Positions 24,487-34,780 of a stretch of 64,000 bases of DNA are shown here, in pieces. Origin of the DNA: Macrolepiota albuminosa (Eukaryota; Basidiomycota; Agaricomycetes; Agaricales; Agaricaceae). Numbering within the stretch: position 1 is the stretch's first letter; every line of letters begins with the position of its first letter. Made by a program: the position numbers and the translations under genes. The stretch spans positions 372,001 through 436,000 of the forward strand of contig JAMWFC010000111.1 in NCBI GenBank assembly GCA_027475525.1, written 5' to 3'. The notes beneath the pieces are model-generated. The model ran no database searches, was not told where the DNA came from, and was given only the letters and a program-made list of their open reading frames with translations.

Positions 24487-26360
24487 ATGCATTTTTCGAA
24501 GACTTACGCCCAACTTCTCCTCAGTCTGCCTCCTGGAATTCGTGAAAATGCAATACAATATCGTCAGGTCAGTACTATCTATGTTAGCTTTTTGGCTTCT
24601 TTAACCCTTTTTATGTAGCTAAAGAAGCTTATTCATGACGTCGTTCGTGAACTTGCAGCACTCGGACTTACCCCGTCCATTCTCCATGAGTTACTGGGAA
24701 GCAACAAAGGACTCTCTGATGCGATGGGAGGTAGTGGGAGACTCCGACAAGAAAACCATTATCAGCTAACAAAGGCCGTTTATGAGGTCACGGACGAATC
24801 GGGACCACATTTGCGCCTGTGGGTTGATGCGCCCACTCCCGACATTATACCCATATCTGCATTGTCTCCTTCAGAGGATAACTCCGAGGTTATAACAGAC
24901 GCGGAATGTGACGCGCGAGAAGATTGTGATTACTTGCCTGAAGCATCACAAAGACAGACGAGCTTGCTTTGGAGACTTCAACGATTGCCAGAGGATGAAC
25001 CTTTGCGAACCACAGAGTGCTTAGATCAGTAAGCGTACCTTGATTTCGTCTTTCTATCTCGCTACTGATACATGCATAGTCTCTCAATATCTGGTAGCGA
25101 TCCACCTTTGTCTTCAGAGAATGAGACACCCCCCTCACTATGTAGCATTTCTGTCTGCGATCATGAACCCGAACTGCTATCACATGGCGAAAATAGGAAC
25201 GAGGTCGTCATTCCTTTAGCATCAGACATGGTCTTCTTCCGCACGCTCTCGAATTCCATCAATGGCCTTTCTGCGCATCTACTCACAATGCAGAGTAATT
25301 TCGTCGAAACACTTTATAATCTATCAAGTACCATTGCTAATTCGGCCCGACCCAATTCATGGACTATGTCAGGGATCCATTTTGCTTCAAACCTCCTATT
25401 GAAGCCTTGGAGTGTCGCGAATTCTTCCGGGTTGAAGGTGTGTTCCTTTGCAAGATCCCTATACGTGACCAACTAGTGACCATAACCTTTGTTTATCACC
25501 TGACAGAGCGACTTGTATTCATGGCGCGAAATATTCCAATTATATGTCGAGGCTGAGGTTTTTGAGAGCGTACACGAGCTAGATCGAGGAGAGCGATCGG
25601 TGGAAGAGAGTGAGAAGAGGTTGAAGCAATTTGCGGAACGTGTCACAATCAGGGGACTTGGAGATGAGAGAAAGTTGAAGAGTAAATCAAGCCGACAGGC
25701 GCTCGAGACGTTTTTGGAACTCAATGTATTTATACTGAATATTAAAAAGGTACGCCTTATATTACATGATCCAAGTCTGAGTCCCAATGCGAAATCTTCA
25801 GTTCCAATACGCCAACGCCGAAGCCACGCGCAAGATCCTGAAGAAGCACACCAAACGCACGTCACTTCCTTTGTTTACCGACAAACTTTCCTCCCACTCC
25901 CAGGCGGTAGTGCTTGCAAATCAACACACTCTAACGCTCCCGCGTACCCTTGTGCAGGCTATTGGAGAGACCCTACTCCCAATAATACCACAGATTGATG
26001 ATTACTCTTGCCTCATCTGCACTTCTTTAGCGTTCAAGCCCATCCGGTTGAGCTGTGGGCACTTATTCTGCGTGAGGTGTTTGGTAAAGATGCAGAAACG
26101 GGGTAGCGGGAACTGTCCAATGTGCAGAGCGCCGTGTGTACTGACGGCAGATCGAAGTAGGTTTTTCTTACTTCGTCATACCTTCAATCGTTGAGTTAGC
26201 TAATTCTTCAGCCAACGTCGACTGGGCGCTGCTCAATTTCATGCAAGACTGGTTCCCAATTGAGGCACATGAGAAGCTGATGCAGAACCAGAAGGAGGCA
26301 ACGAAGGAGCAGTTTGAGGAGCTAGGGTTGGATCCGGACCAAACTTGCACGGTGATGTAG
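24487..26360 (+). CDS. SPX-domain RING E3 ubiquitin ligase
   Basis: Six exons (24487-24567, 24619-25028, 25080-25437, 25507-25749, 25802-26156, 26212-26360) sum to 1596 nt, 531 aa. The N-terminus MHFSKTYAQLLLSLP...IQYRQLKKLIHDVV is an SPX start, the domain that senses inositol pyrophosphates/phosphate status. The SPX core continues with SDLYSWREIFQLYVEAEVFE. The C-terminal third has a C3HC4 RING finger: CLIC, then LSCGHLFCVRCL, then CPMCRAP (about 26010-26135). After the RING comes NVDWALLNFMQDWFP, as in fungal SPX-RING proteins, and the protein ends in TCTVM, a CAAX-like tail worth noting. It is presumed to link phosphate sensing to ubiquitination, by analogy with plant NLA and fungal relatives. 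The target is unknown. Confidence 0.9.
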
Positions 26361-26562
26361 ACCTTTCTTTTTTGTCATTGGGGATCCTTGAGGCGTATGT
26401 TATGTAATGAGTTTTTTTTAAATGTAACTTTACAGCACAACTAATATACCTATGCACCGATCAGGCGCATGAATAATTTGATGATATGTACGGACTGGGG
26501 GATGATCTGGAGATATTGTATTGTTAGATTTCAGCATTGAGGTACAATGCATGCCTTCAGCG
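26361..26562. other. 3' region of the SPX-RING gene
   Basis: Short AT-rich region downstream of the stop, with no gene. It leads into CpG-free sequence at 26563. Confidence 0.4.
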
Positions 26563-27241
26563 CATATCTTGCATCTTGTTGAGGCAAAGCCCTCAAATCT
26601 CCTATACACAGCATCCACTCCCAGTAACTCACATAAATATCCATATGTTCAATATCTTCTCTTTTGTCTTTCAAAAGGAGATACTGAGCAAAAAAGATAT
26701 CAACTAGTTATAAATGCAGAGTTCAAAATACTATGCTAACTTTGTTATTATTGTCATTATTTCTAATTTTATGCTTGATACTTTTAGTAAACTTTTTTTC
26801 ATTGTAGAATGATTTTTAACTTGTTTGATATTGATTCACTCTTAAGCTCTCCATTGGTACTTCATTGAGCAGTCCCTACTATAAATTCATATAATTGTCA
26901 TGACCCCTCTCCAGGAACCACCCCTGGGACCTTCCTGGAGCCACCACTGGACCTCAGCATCCACCTCCTCAACCATGCACCTTGACCAACTCCTGCCATC
27001 ATGCATGTCACCCCACCACTACATGCATCACCACCCTACTTAGCAACCTTGGATCACTCCTACCATCATACACATTCCCAACCAGCCATCACTTAGCACT
27101 TTCAACCTGCTGATTGTGTGTCCCATAGGCATGATTCCTCCATATACAGCTGCTTCCCTGACCTGCCACCACACATAGAATCCCTGAGAGCCATTGCAGA
27201 CACTTCAGAAACCCTTCAGATATCCAGTGTACATATCCATT
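26563..27241. other. CpG-free tract, left half
   Basis: 679 bp in which I find no CG dinucleotide, although parts (26900-27240) are C-rich. No gene is visible. It ends at the copia insertion (TSD CCATT at 27237-27241) and continues beyond the element at 57104. It looks like an old, heavily deaminated repeat. Confidence 0.7.
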
Positions 27242-27582
27242 TGTAGAAGTACGGTAGTAAGTCCTCAGTCACTCCAAATATATGTTGTTGACTGATTCTA
27301 TTACCTGTAGAAGTACGGTAGTAAGTCTACAGGATGTGGTAAGTCAATCTATAGTACGTGTAGGCAGAAAGAGCTCACCCTCAGTCACTCCAAATATATG
27401 TTGTTGACTGAGGGGTCACGCTTTGTGTATCTAGGTAATCTATCTGAAAATAATTAAGGTTTGCCTGTAAAGCTAGACAAATACCGATCGTGCACCACAC
27501 AGTGGTGCACTGTGAAAAGTGTAATAATAAAATAATAGATAAAATAAAAAACCTTATGTCTCGCTCAAGTCGTTCCTCAACA
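27242..27582 (-). repeat. Copia 3' LTR
   Basis: 341 bp, TG...CA. It contains an internal duplication: the word TGTAGAAGTACGGTAGTAAG occurs at its left end and again about 65 bp on, and a block starting CTCAGTCACTCC and ending TTGTTGACTGA also occurs twice. Confidence 0.95.
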
Positions 27583-27954
27583 CTCCCCCTGACTTGGGTG
27601 AGCGTCAGCTCTCTTCAATCCCATAAGTCCTACGAGATAATTGTGTGTGGCGCGTGGTAGGGGTTTGGTGCAGATGTCCGCTATGTTCTCAGTAGAGGGT
27701 ATATGAATAACTTCAATGTCGCCCTTGGAGACACGTTCACGGATATAGTGATGTCGTATGTTGATATGTTTTGCGCAGGCATGTCCCTTCGTTGATTTTG
27801 CCAAAGCGATCGAGGAGTTGTTGTCAACATGGAGGGTGGCGGGGAGTGGTTGCTCAAAATTGATTTCCGAAAGGAAATTGTGCATCCAGAGGGCCTGTTG
27901 AGATCCCCAGATCATAGACATATACTCGGCTTTGGTGGTTGACAGAGCTACCGT
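27577..27954 (-). pseudogene. Copia RNase H, C-terminal part (split by G1)
   Basis: Encodes the end of the copia polyprotein: VALSTTKAEYM, then HVDNNSSIALAKS, HINIRHHYIRERV and HIPSTENIADICTKPLPR, the classic copia RNase H/C-terminal motifs. The stop overlaps the LTR edge. Its upstream half lies 24.8 kb away at 52743. Joining across one CCGT target copy keeps the frame open (SSKRQQT followed by VALSTT), which shows exactly where G1 inserted. Confidence 0.92.
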
Positions 27955-29074
27955 TGATGACGCCAACTGTGGTTGGGTGCGCTAGACGTATACACAGTAC
28001 AACGCCGTCTCCAGCGCCTGGCGTACGGGTTTGTGAGGAGTCCCAGCAGGGTCCCGGTGTGCTCGAGCAGAGGTGATAGGGCGATGCGCTAGGTGATAGC
28101 GCCTCGGGTGCTACCTAGCAAGTGGTAAGCGTCATAGTTTAGGAGAAGTTATAGAGAATAAAACGAATAGCGCAGCGTAGCGTGCCCGTAGGTGGCACCG
28201 TAAACAACAAAGATGAGATAGATGAAGCTAGCGCCGAACTTGGTGACAAAGTCAGGCAATGCTAGCGTGATTTGAACGCTAAGTGTAACTGGGTGCTCAA
28301 GAGGTTACGATTCGTTGTTATATACATGGCAAGTAGCTAGTTTTTATACTATGCGCTACGGTATTTCCAAAATAAGTCCATTGACAGCGCTACCAATTAG
28401 CGCCTCTCTTCGTGACTGTAGCTAACAGCGACCTGTCAATGGCTACCTGCAGCACATGGGTGACGGCGACCAACGGCGACTCTAAAACTACTTAGAAGTG
28501 GTATGAGTTTGCTCACTTTTTGATGTAATTTAATTGGCCATGCCATCCCGGGGTACGGTCAGGGAATCCTCGACAGACGCCGTGAGCGCTAATTCCGGCG
28601 CTAAACATTGTACCATCTTTTGATAGATTTAAATGTTGGGTCTGCATGGACAGACGCCGTGAGCGCTAATTCCGGCGCTAAACATTGTACCATCTTTTGA
28701 TAGATTTAAATGTTGGGTCTGCATGTATCCTGTCTCGTTGTCATTGATTCCTTTAGACTTCTGATTGAGGTGCCTCGGTGATTGACAGCGCCAATTGCTA
28801 ACTCCTTTCAGTACTGATCGGGGTTTGGTCAGAGTCACCTCCCACTGTTGTACTAGTGCTATGAGTTCTGAGCCTTCTTGGTCTTCAAAGTAACTGAGTG
28901 GAGTGCGCTGAGGGGCTGATACTGGTGATTGAGATGAATGAATAAGTCTTGCCATAGAGCGCCCGCGCTAGGGCTGCTCTGTACCCAAGGCTGGTCGCTA
29001 GAGTCTCTAGTGTGTCAAGTGTTGGTCGGCCTATAATGTCCCTTGATGCGCTCAGCCCGAGTAGAAGCCTATCA
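27955..29074 (-). repeat. G1 3' LTR
   Basis: About 24 differences by eye from the other LTR (51623-52742), essentially all transitions and many in CpG. Contains 77-bp duplication no. 6 (28572-28725), which is absent from the partner LTR. Confidence 0.93.
28572..28725. repeat. 77-bp exact tandem duplication no. 6
   Basis: Copies 28572-28648 and 28649-28725 are identical. The sister LTR has only one copy at the matching place (about 52317-52393), which shows the second copy is not ancestral. Confidence 0.95.
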
Positions 29075-29116
29075 TCTCCCCCCAACTGAAAAATTGACTG
29101 TCCTCAGTCAAACACC
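29075..29116 (-). promoter_or_regulatory. G1 polypurine tract and adjacent hairpin
   Basis: Read on the minus strand, TTGGGGGGAGA abuts the 3' LTR and is the likely plus-strand primer. Next to it is the inverted repeat TTGACTG-TCCT-CAGTCAA. The same arrangement occurs beside the 3' LTRs of G2 (41423-41458) and G3 (59404-59439). Confidence 0.75.
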
Positions 29117-29220
29117 GTCATTAATTTGACTGCGCTATGGTCCGTATAATGCCGCCGGCGCCTTATAAAAGTCGTTTTCAGCACTTCACCTTCCCATGTT
29201 TTCCTTCCCATCTTTCCAGC

Positions 29221-30959
29221 ATGTCCACTCCTTTCGATGCCTCTGCTCTTCGCAATTTCCTGGCTAAGGCCTCCTATTTATTCGATCGCGCTAAGTCTGT
29301 CGGTCCTGCCGATGTGCCACAAACCGTCCCTGGCATTATGCAACTCTATTGGCGCTGGCTCATGGTCCGCAGCTCCGACAGTTCCTGGGAGTGGGGTGAC
29401 GAGGTTCGCGAGTGGTGTGTGGCCCGGTACCGTGAGTACAAAGGTGCCGATTGGTTGCGCCCTTTCGTGGACCTTTTCGTAAGTTTCTAAGTTTGATTTT
29501 GGCTTTGTGGCGCTAAGGTTCAGCGCCCATACTAGGCTCCCTCCTTATCCGACAAGATCGACGCGTTGTTGGCTAGTACCGAGGTCAGCAAAGTAAGTCC
29601 TTCCTTTTCTTCCCCCCTTTTTCCACTGTTAATCCTTGAGTAGTCGGTTGCCACGTCTCCCACCGTCGCCAGTCTTCCTACTGCCCCATCGGCCTCTACT
29701 GTCCCTTCTGTTCCTACCGCCCCTCCTTCTTCTCTCCCACCGTCGCCAGTCTTCCTACTGCCCCATCGGCCTCTACTGTCCCTTCTGTTCCTACCGCCCC
29801 TCCTTCTTTGACTTCTGTTCCGCCTCCTTCCGTTCTTGGCAGCCCTTTTCGTGGCGCTGCTTCTTCCACTCGCCCTGCCCCAAGCGCTGCTTCTCCTGTT
29901 CGCACTGCCCCTCCCCATTTGGCCATCAAATGTATTGCCATTTCTCATAGCGAGCCATGACCCGGCCTGGCACGCCCAACTTCCCATGGTCCTCCACGTA
30001 ATTTTGCCATTGTTATTGAACGAGCGCCCCCTGCTCATGCTAGTTCTCCCAAATGTACCGTGCATTCCTCCCCTATCTTCCTTATTCCATTTTTCTGACT
30101 TCTACCCTTCCAGATCAATCTCCCTGCTTGTGTTGCCCCTTTGTATGTTGTAAGTGCTTTGTTCGTTGTCGCTAGACTTTAGCACCTAAATTTTAATGTC
30201 GATAGGCGCCTAACCAGACCATGTTCACCAACGCGGAGCTTCGTGACCTGTTGCGTCTTCACCGTGATACTACCATTATTGATACCGGCATCCTGGCTGG
30301 TGTCCAAGTACTGGGTGCCAAGAAGAAGGTTACCGTTGCGTCCTTGGAACATCGTGCATTTAGGGCAAAGATTGGCACGGTAAGTACTGGTTTGCCCATT
30401 GGTAGGTTGATGCCATCGCTGACTTCTTTCTTAGTGTGACAAGTGTTGGTCTGAGAACAATCCTGAGGGCTGCTGGTTCTCTACCGCCTCTCTGCCTTGC
30501 TATCGGTGCGATGCGTTGAAACAAGGCTGCGCCTTCAACGGGATTCGTACTCGTGAACGTGGTAGGGACGCCATCATGCAAAGGAACTATGAGCGCGCGG
30601 TGTTGGTTCGTAACACCTGGGACTTTGTGTTGCAGCAACGTGATCTGGCAGCTACTCACCAGCCCACATTGATCAGCGCAGCCAGCCTGGCACTGCCGAC
30701 TACCCAGGATGGTACCACCATGGCGGCACCTTTCGCTTGTTCTCCTCGTCGTCCCATTCCTTCAAAACGTAAGCCTGTTGCTGCGTCTCCTGGCAAGAGT
30801 CCTGGTAAGCGCCGCAAGCTAGCGCCTGCTACGCCTGTGGTTTTGTCTTCAACTGAGTCGTCTACGGATGAGGGGGAGGGCACTGAGAGGGATGCCGAGG
30901 GAGAGGATGATGATGAAACTGAGCCTGTCGTTGATTCCGATGCGCTGTTGGCGGTACGC
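29221..30959 (+). pseudogene. G1 antisense accessory gene, 5' part (split by G2)
   Basis: Runs opposite to gag-pol of the same element. A TATAAAA at about 29163 precedes the ATG at 29221. Exons seen: 29221-29478 (86 codons, W-rich: QLYWRWLMVRSS...EVREWCVARY), 29536-29592, a Ser/Pro-rich stretch containing duplication no. 7, 30206-30379 (174 nt) and 30435 onwards. The last one opens with a six-Cys cluster (CDKC, then GC, then PCYRC, then GC: spacing C-x2-C-x8-C-x8-C-x2-C-x6-C), followed by a basic, then acidic low-complexity tail. G2 inserted in this exon at 30959. The remainder is at 42394-43250. Homologous genes with the same exon order lie in G2 and G3. Function unknown; the Cys spacing suggests a Zn2Cys6-like DNA-binding module. 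Confidence 0.8.
29656..29809. repeat. 77-bp tandem duplication no. 7
   Basis: Period 77, with 76 of 77 bases matching (last base C versus T). It lies in a Ser/Pro-rich coding stretch of the G1 accessory gene. Confidence 0.9.
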
Positions 30960-31894
30960 TGATAGGACCCTATACAGGTTAGGCGCATCAACGGCAGGCT
31001 CGGCAACAGCTCCGGAAACCTTGCTGCACTTGTTCCGAACTTGGCGCACGCATTCTACCTATTTTAGGCCATTCCCGACGGCCGGACACGGCAAGAAGCA
31101 GATCCCATCAATGATAGCGCCGACGGCAGCAGGAATGACAACTGACAGATGGCATCAGTCACTGACGACAGCGCTTAGTGAGAAGATTGATGATCTGTCA
31201 AAAACCGACAGACAGCTTGGCGTTTGACCTTGGCGGCTGACATCGCTTAGCGCCACCGATTTGGCGCCTGACACTGCTTAGGTATGTTGATAGACAGAGG
31301 AGGGATGGATTGATGGTTTAGCGTCGCGATCTGCCGCCTGGTGGCGCTAAGGGTCTTGAATGGATGGCAGGGATCTGAAACAGTTGGAGCTACCCCTCAT
31401 AAAATTTTCTAGTTTACCGCTCTTTGGCCACTGGCGACGGCGAACTCTTTGTAGTATAAAAGTACTTACCGACTTGTACAATAGCAACAAGAATCGACCA
31501 GAGTTTCCTGCTCCCACTTCTTTAGTCTCCCTTACGCTCAAAATCTCATTTACGGTCGGCAACGTCGAATTCATCGGCAGTTGCAGACTCTCGCCAATCT
31601 TCGACCTATTTGCGCCTTGCAGCTACGGCAGGCATCAGCGACGCTTAGACTGCGCTAAGCTTACTGTGTCCTTACCGCTTACCTTACCGTGTTTACTTAC
31701 CGCTTCTTCCTAGGCGCTTCGCCTTGGCGCCTTACACTTGCCGACAACCGTTACCGACTTTACACCTTTTTCACAGGTGCGTTCTCTGGGACCTGCCCGG
31801 AACTCCCCCAACACTTATAGCGCGCCCAACGCAAGCCATTGGTACGGTAACACTATAGATATATTTGTTACTGACCAAACTTTGGGCGTCATCA
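30960..31894 (+). repeat. G2 5' LTR
   Basis: 935 bp. A TATA box (TATAAAA, 31455-31461) is a plausible promoter. The primer-binding candidate TTGGAGCCCACCGCGAGG begins two bases after the LTR end. Confidence 0.93.
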
Positions 31895-31920
31895 AATTGG
31901 AGCCCACCGCGAGGGAACTT
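31895..31920 (+). promoter_or_regulatory. G2 primer-binding site
   Basis: TTGGAGCCCACCGCGAGG directly follows the 5' LTR. G1 has the near-identical TTGGAGCCCACCACGAGG at the same place on its minus strand (about 51602-51619). The TGG start fits pairing with a tRNA CCA end. The tRNA is not identified. Confidence 0.7.
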
Positions 31921-31926
31921 TAGGGC

Positions 31927-34653
31927 AGAATTCCGCCAGAAACCCGTCTCCAGCGTAGGCGCCGTCTGCTAGAGCAGTCGGCAGAAGGCTTTGCTCCTTC
32001 CCACCTATCCACTCCACAACCACCTGGGGCCTTACCGGGTCTATCGCTAGCACAGGAACTACAGAACGCCACTGTAGACGAATTCCCTGACCTCTACCCG
32101 CACTCTTTGGATTTTAGCGTGGACGACCTCTTAGCGTCACCGCTTGCCGTACCACAGCCAGTTACTCTGACTACGCCATTAACGCCTCTTTCGCAACTAG
32201 TAATTTCGCTTACCCCGTCGCCAACATCCAGAACCCCTTTCCCACCACCGCTAACCGAACTCAACACTAGAGTCGCCATGGAGCAACCAGTTCAGCGCAT
32301 GCCGCCACGTAACCATTTCTCGGCACCGAAATGGGACGAGTGCAAGCCACGGGAGCTCTCCCAGTATTTCAAGGAATTAGAGTATTTATTCAGAGACTGT
32401 AACGTTACCGACCACACCCAGATGAAAGAATATGCGGCAAGGTACGTGTCCTACGACACGGCAGAAACTTGGACAGGTCTTTCCGAGTTTGCAGCACTCG
32501 TTCCCGCCACACCGACAGCTCCCGCCCGAGGCGCTTCATACGAGGATTGGAAAACGGCAGTGATTCAGTTGTACCCTGGCGCTGAGGAAGCTACCTGCTA
32601 CTCGGTAAACGAGCTGCAGAAGCTTGTGCATGAATCTTTTGACAACGGCACATCGTCTCTTGGCGCCTTCTCCACGTATTACCGCGAATTCCAAAAGATC
32701 GCTAAGTGGTTGGTGCACAACGGCAAGCTCTATATCAACGAAGAACGTCGCCTATTCCAACAAGGCATTCAAAGATCGCTAAGTGGTTGGTGCACAACGG
32801 CAAGCTCTATATCAACGAAGAACGTCGCCTATTCCAACAAGGCATTCCGACCTTGCTTTGGACTCGCATCGCCCGTCGCTTAGAAATAGTCCATCAGGAC
32901 CACCACCCAGACGAGCCATACAACGTTGCCGACGTCTTTGAAGCCGGTAAGTGGGTTCTCAAGGGGACGGACACTGGTGTTGGACTGCAACGCGCTAGGA
33001 CGAGCCCACCCCCTGAGCGCCCTAACGGTATCCTTCCCATCCCGCCTCCCGCTGCCGACTTCGTCAAGAAGGAGGACCTCAACGCTGCCGTTACTGCTGC
33101 CGTCGCCTCCGCTATGACTCGTATCGAAACGATGATTACCACCAACCTCGCTTCTAACCGACCCGCTAACGTACCTGCGCCAGGCCCCTGCCACTTTTGT
33201 GGGGAAATTGGCCACACCATGACTCGAGGACGCTGCGCTACCCTCAAAAACTATATTCGGCAAGGAAGAATTAGAAGGGCTATCGACGGCAAGATCATTC
33301 TTACCTCTGGCGCCACCATCCCCAACTACCTGGACAAGAAGTCCTTCCAGGAGCGAGTTGATGAATGGCACAGGCGCAACCCAGGACAAATCGTTACCGG
33401 CACGCTTTCTGGCAACGCCAACCCCGACCCTGAACAGGCAGCGCAACAGCAGCTGATCCACGAGGTCTTACACTTTGACAGCGTTGGCGACCATCCCACT
33501 TTCTCACGGGAAGAGCGTATCGCCAAGCTACAACAGGAGCTGGATTCGCTTAAGAATCAGGTCTTTGATGGTGTTGAAGTTAAGCAGCCTAAGCAACCTC
33601 TGAAAGGATACAAGCCAATGTCTGCCGCTAACAAACTACCGACTTCTGCTCCAGCCGCCCCGCCAGCCACTACACCAGAACCATCGTCGTCCGCTGCCGC
33701 TCCCGAACCGCCTTTGCCGCCCCTCCATCCCTATTCAGGGATTCCCGACCGCTATCACGCACCCGCACAACGAAATTTTGCCGCTCCCGAGAAGCGTCCT
33801 GAAGGCGGTTACCGACCTACCGCGCCAATTTTCGACATCGAAAAATCAAACCACGTCTTCAGCCGCATTATGAAAACCGCCGTTACCTTGTCGGTAGAAG
33901 AACTTTGTAGTATCGCTCCCGACGTCCGCAACCAAGTCAAGACCGCTGTTACTCCTCGACGTCCCTTGGCGACAACCGTTGCCGAGGTCGGGGACCTCGA
34001 CGACGCCCTACCAGGTTTTTCCGTTACCATCGACTCTCTGGACAATAATGACACTCCTGCCGACACTATCGCTAACGCCACCTCTGTGGACCCAGTGGAG
34101 ACCTATCTTAGGTCAGTCGACCACGGTGAAGACCCCGCCATCCTTACCGTCGCTCAAGAATCGCACGCTATCCGTTCCGTAGCGCTAACCGTCGACAACA
34201 AGCACGAGGTAGAGGCTATAGTGGATAGCGGCTCCCAAATTATCTCTATGGCAGCCGACGTCGCTAACGATTTGGGTCTCATTTATGACCCTACCGTCAT
34301 TCTAAACATGCAGAGCGCTAACGGTACAGTTGACAGATCCTTGGGCCTCGCCAAGAACGTGCCCTGCACCCTTGGCGACATCACTTTCTACTTACAGATC
34401 CACATTTTACGCTCCCCCGCATATGATTTACTACTCGGCAGACCCTTCGATGTCTTGGCGCGATCAGTCATCAAGACCGTTACTGACGACAAGACGACTT
34501 TGACGATTAGCGACCCTAATTCCGGAATCCGACGAACGGTGCCGACGTTCCCTAGGGGACAATAAAAAGGCGCCCGCGCTAAGCCCCCAGAGTTTACCGA
34601 CCAGCACGCTAACGAGCCTCCACACTGGTGTTTTCACAGACCATCGAGGAGGT
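31927..34653 (+). CDS. G2 gag-protease frame
   Basis: One frame opens after a stop conserved in G1 and G2 just behind the primer site. The first conserved ATG is 32278 (MEQ...MPPRNHF). Gag is followed by a zinc knuckle CHFCGEIGHTMTRGRC (near 33190), unusual in its spacing after the His. An aspartic protease follows with VDSGSQIISMAADVA (near 34215) and LLLGRPFDVLARS. Duplication no. 8 (32694-32847) shifts the frame as assembled; with it collapsed, the frame is continuous. A premature TAA (34563, CAA in origin judging by G1) lies just before the end, and the homologous frame ends at a TGA (34653). RT is in the -1 frame (see findings). Confidence 0.85.
32694..32847. repeat. 77-bp exact tandem duplication no. 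8
   Basis: Copies 32694-32770 and 32771-32847 are identical, inside the G2 gag. The homologous gag in G1 has one copy. Confidence 0.95.
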
Positions 34654-34780
34654 GATTGGCGACGATCACGGAGATGTGGCGCTAACGCTGGAATATGACC
34701 ACCGGTGTTTTCACAGACCATCGAGGAGGTGATTGGCGACGATCACGGAGATGTGGCGCTAACGCTGGAATATGACCACC
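34627..34780. repeat. 77-bp exact tandem duplication no. 9
   Basis: Copies 34627-34703 and 34704-34780 are identical, at the protease/RT junction of G2. G1 has one copy at this junction. Confidence 0.95.

Noticed and set aside
32880..33461. 193-codon minus-strand frame in G2 gag
   Set aside because: Shadow of gag; no motif and not conserved in G1.
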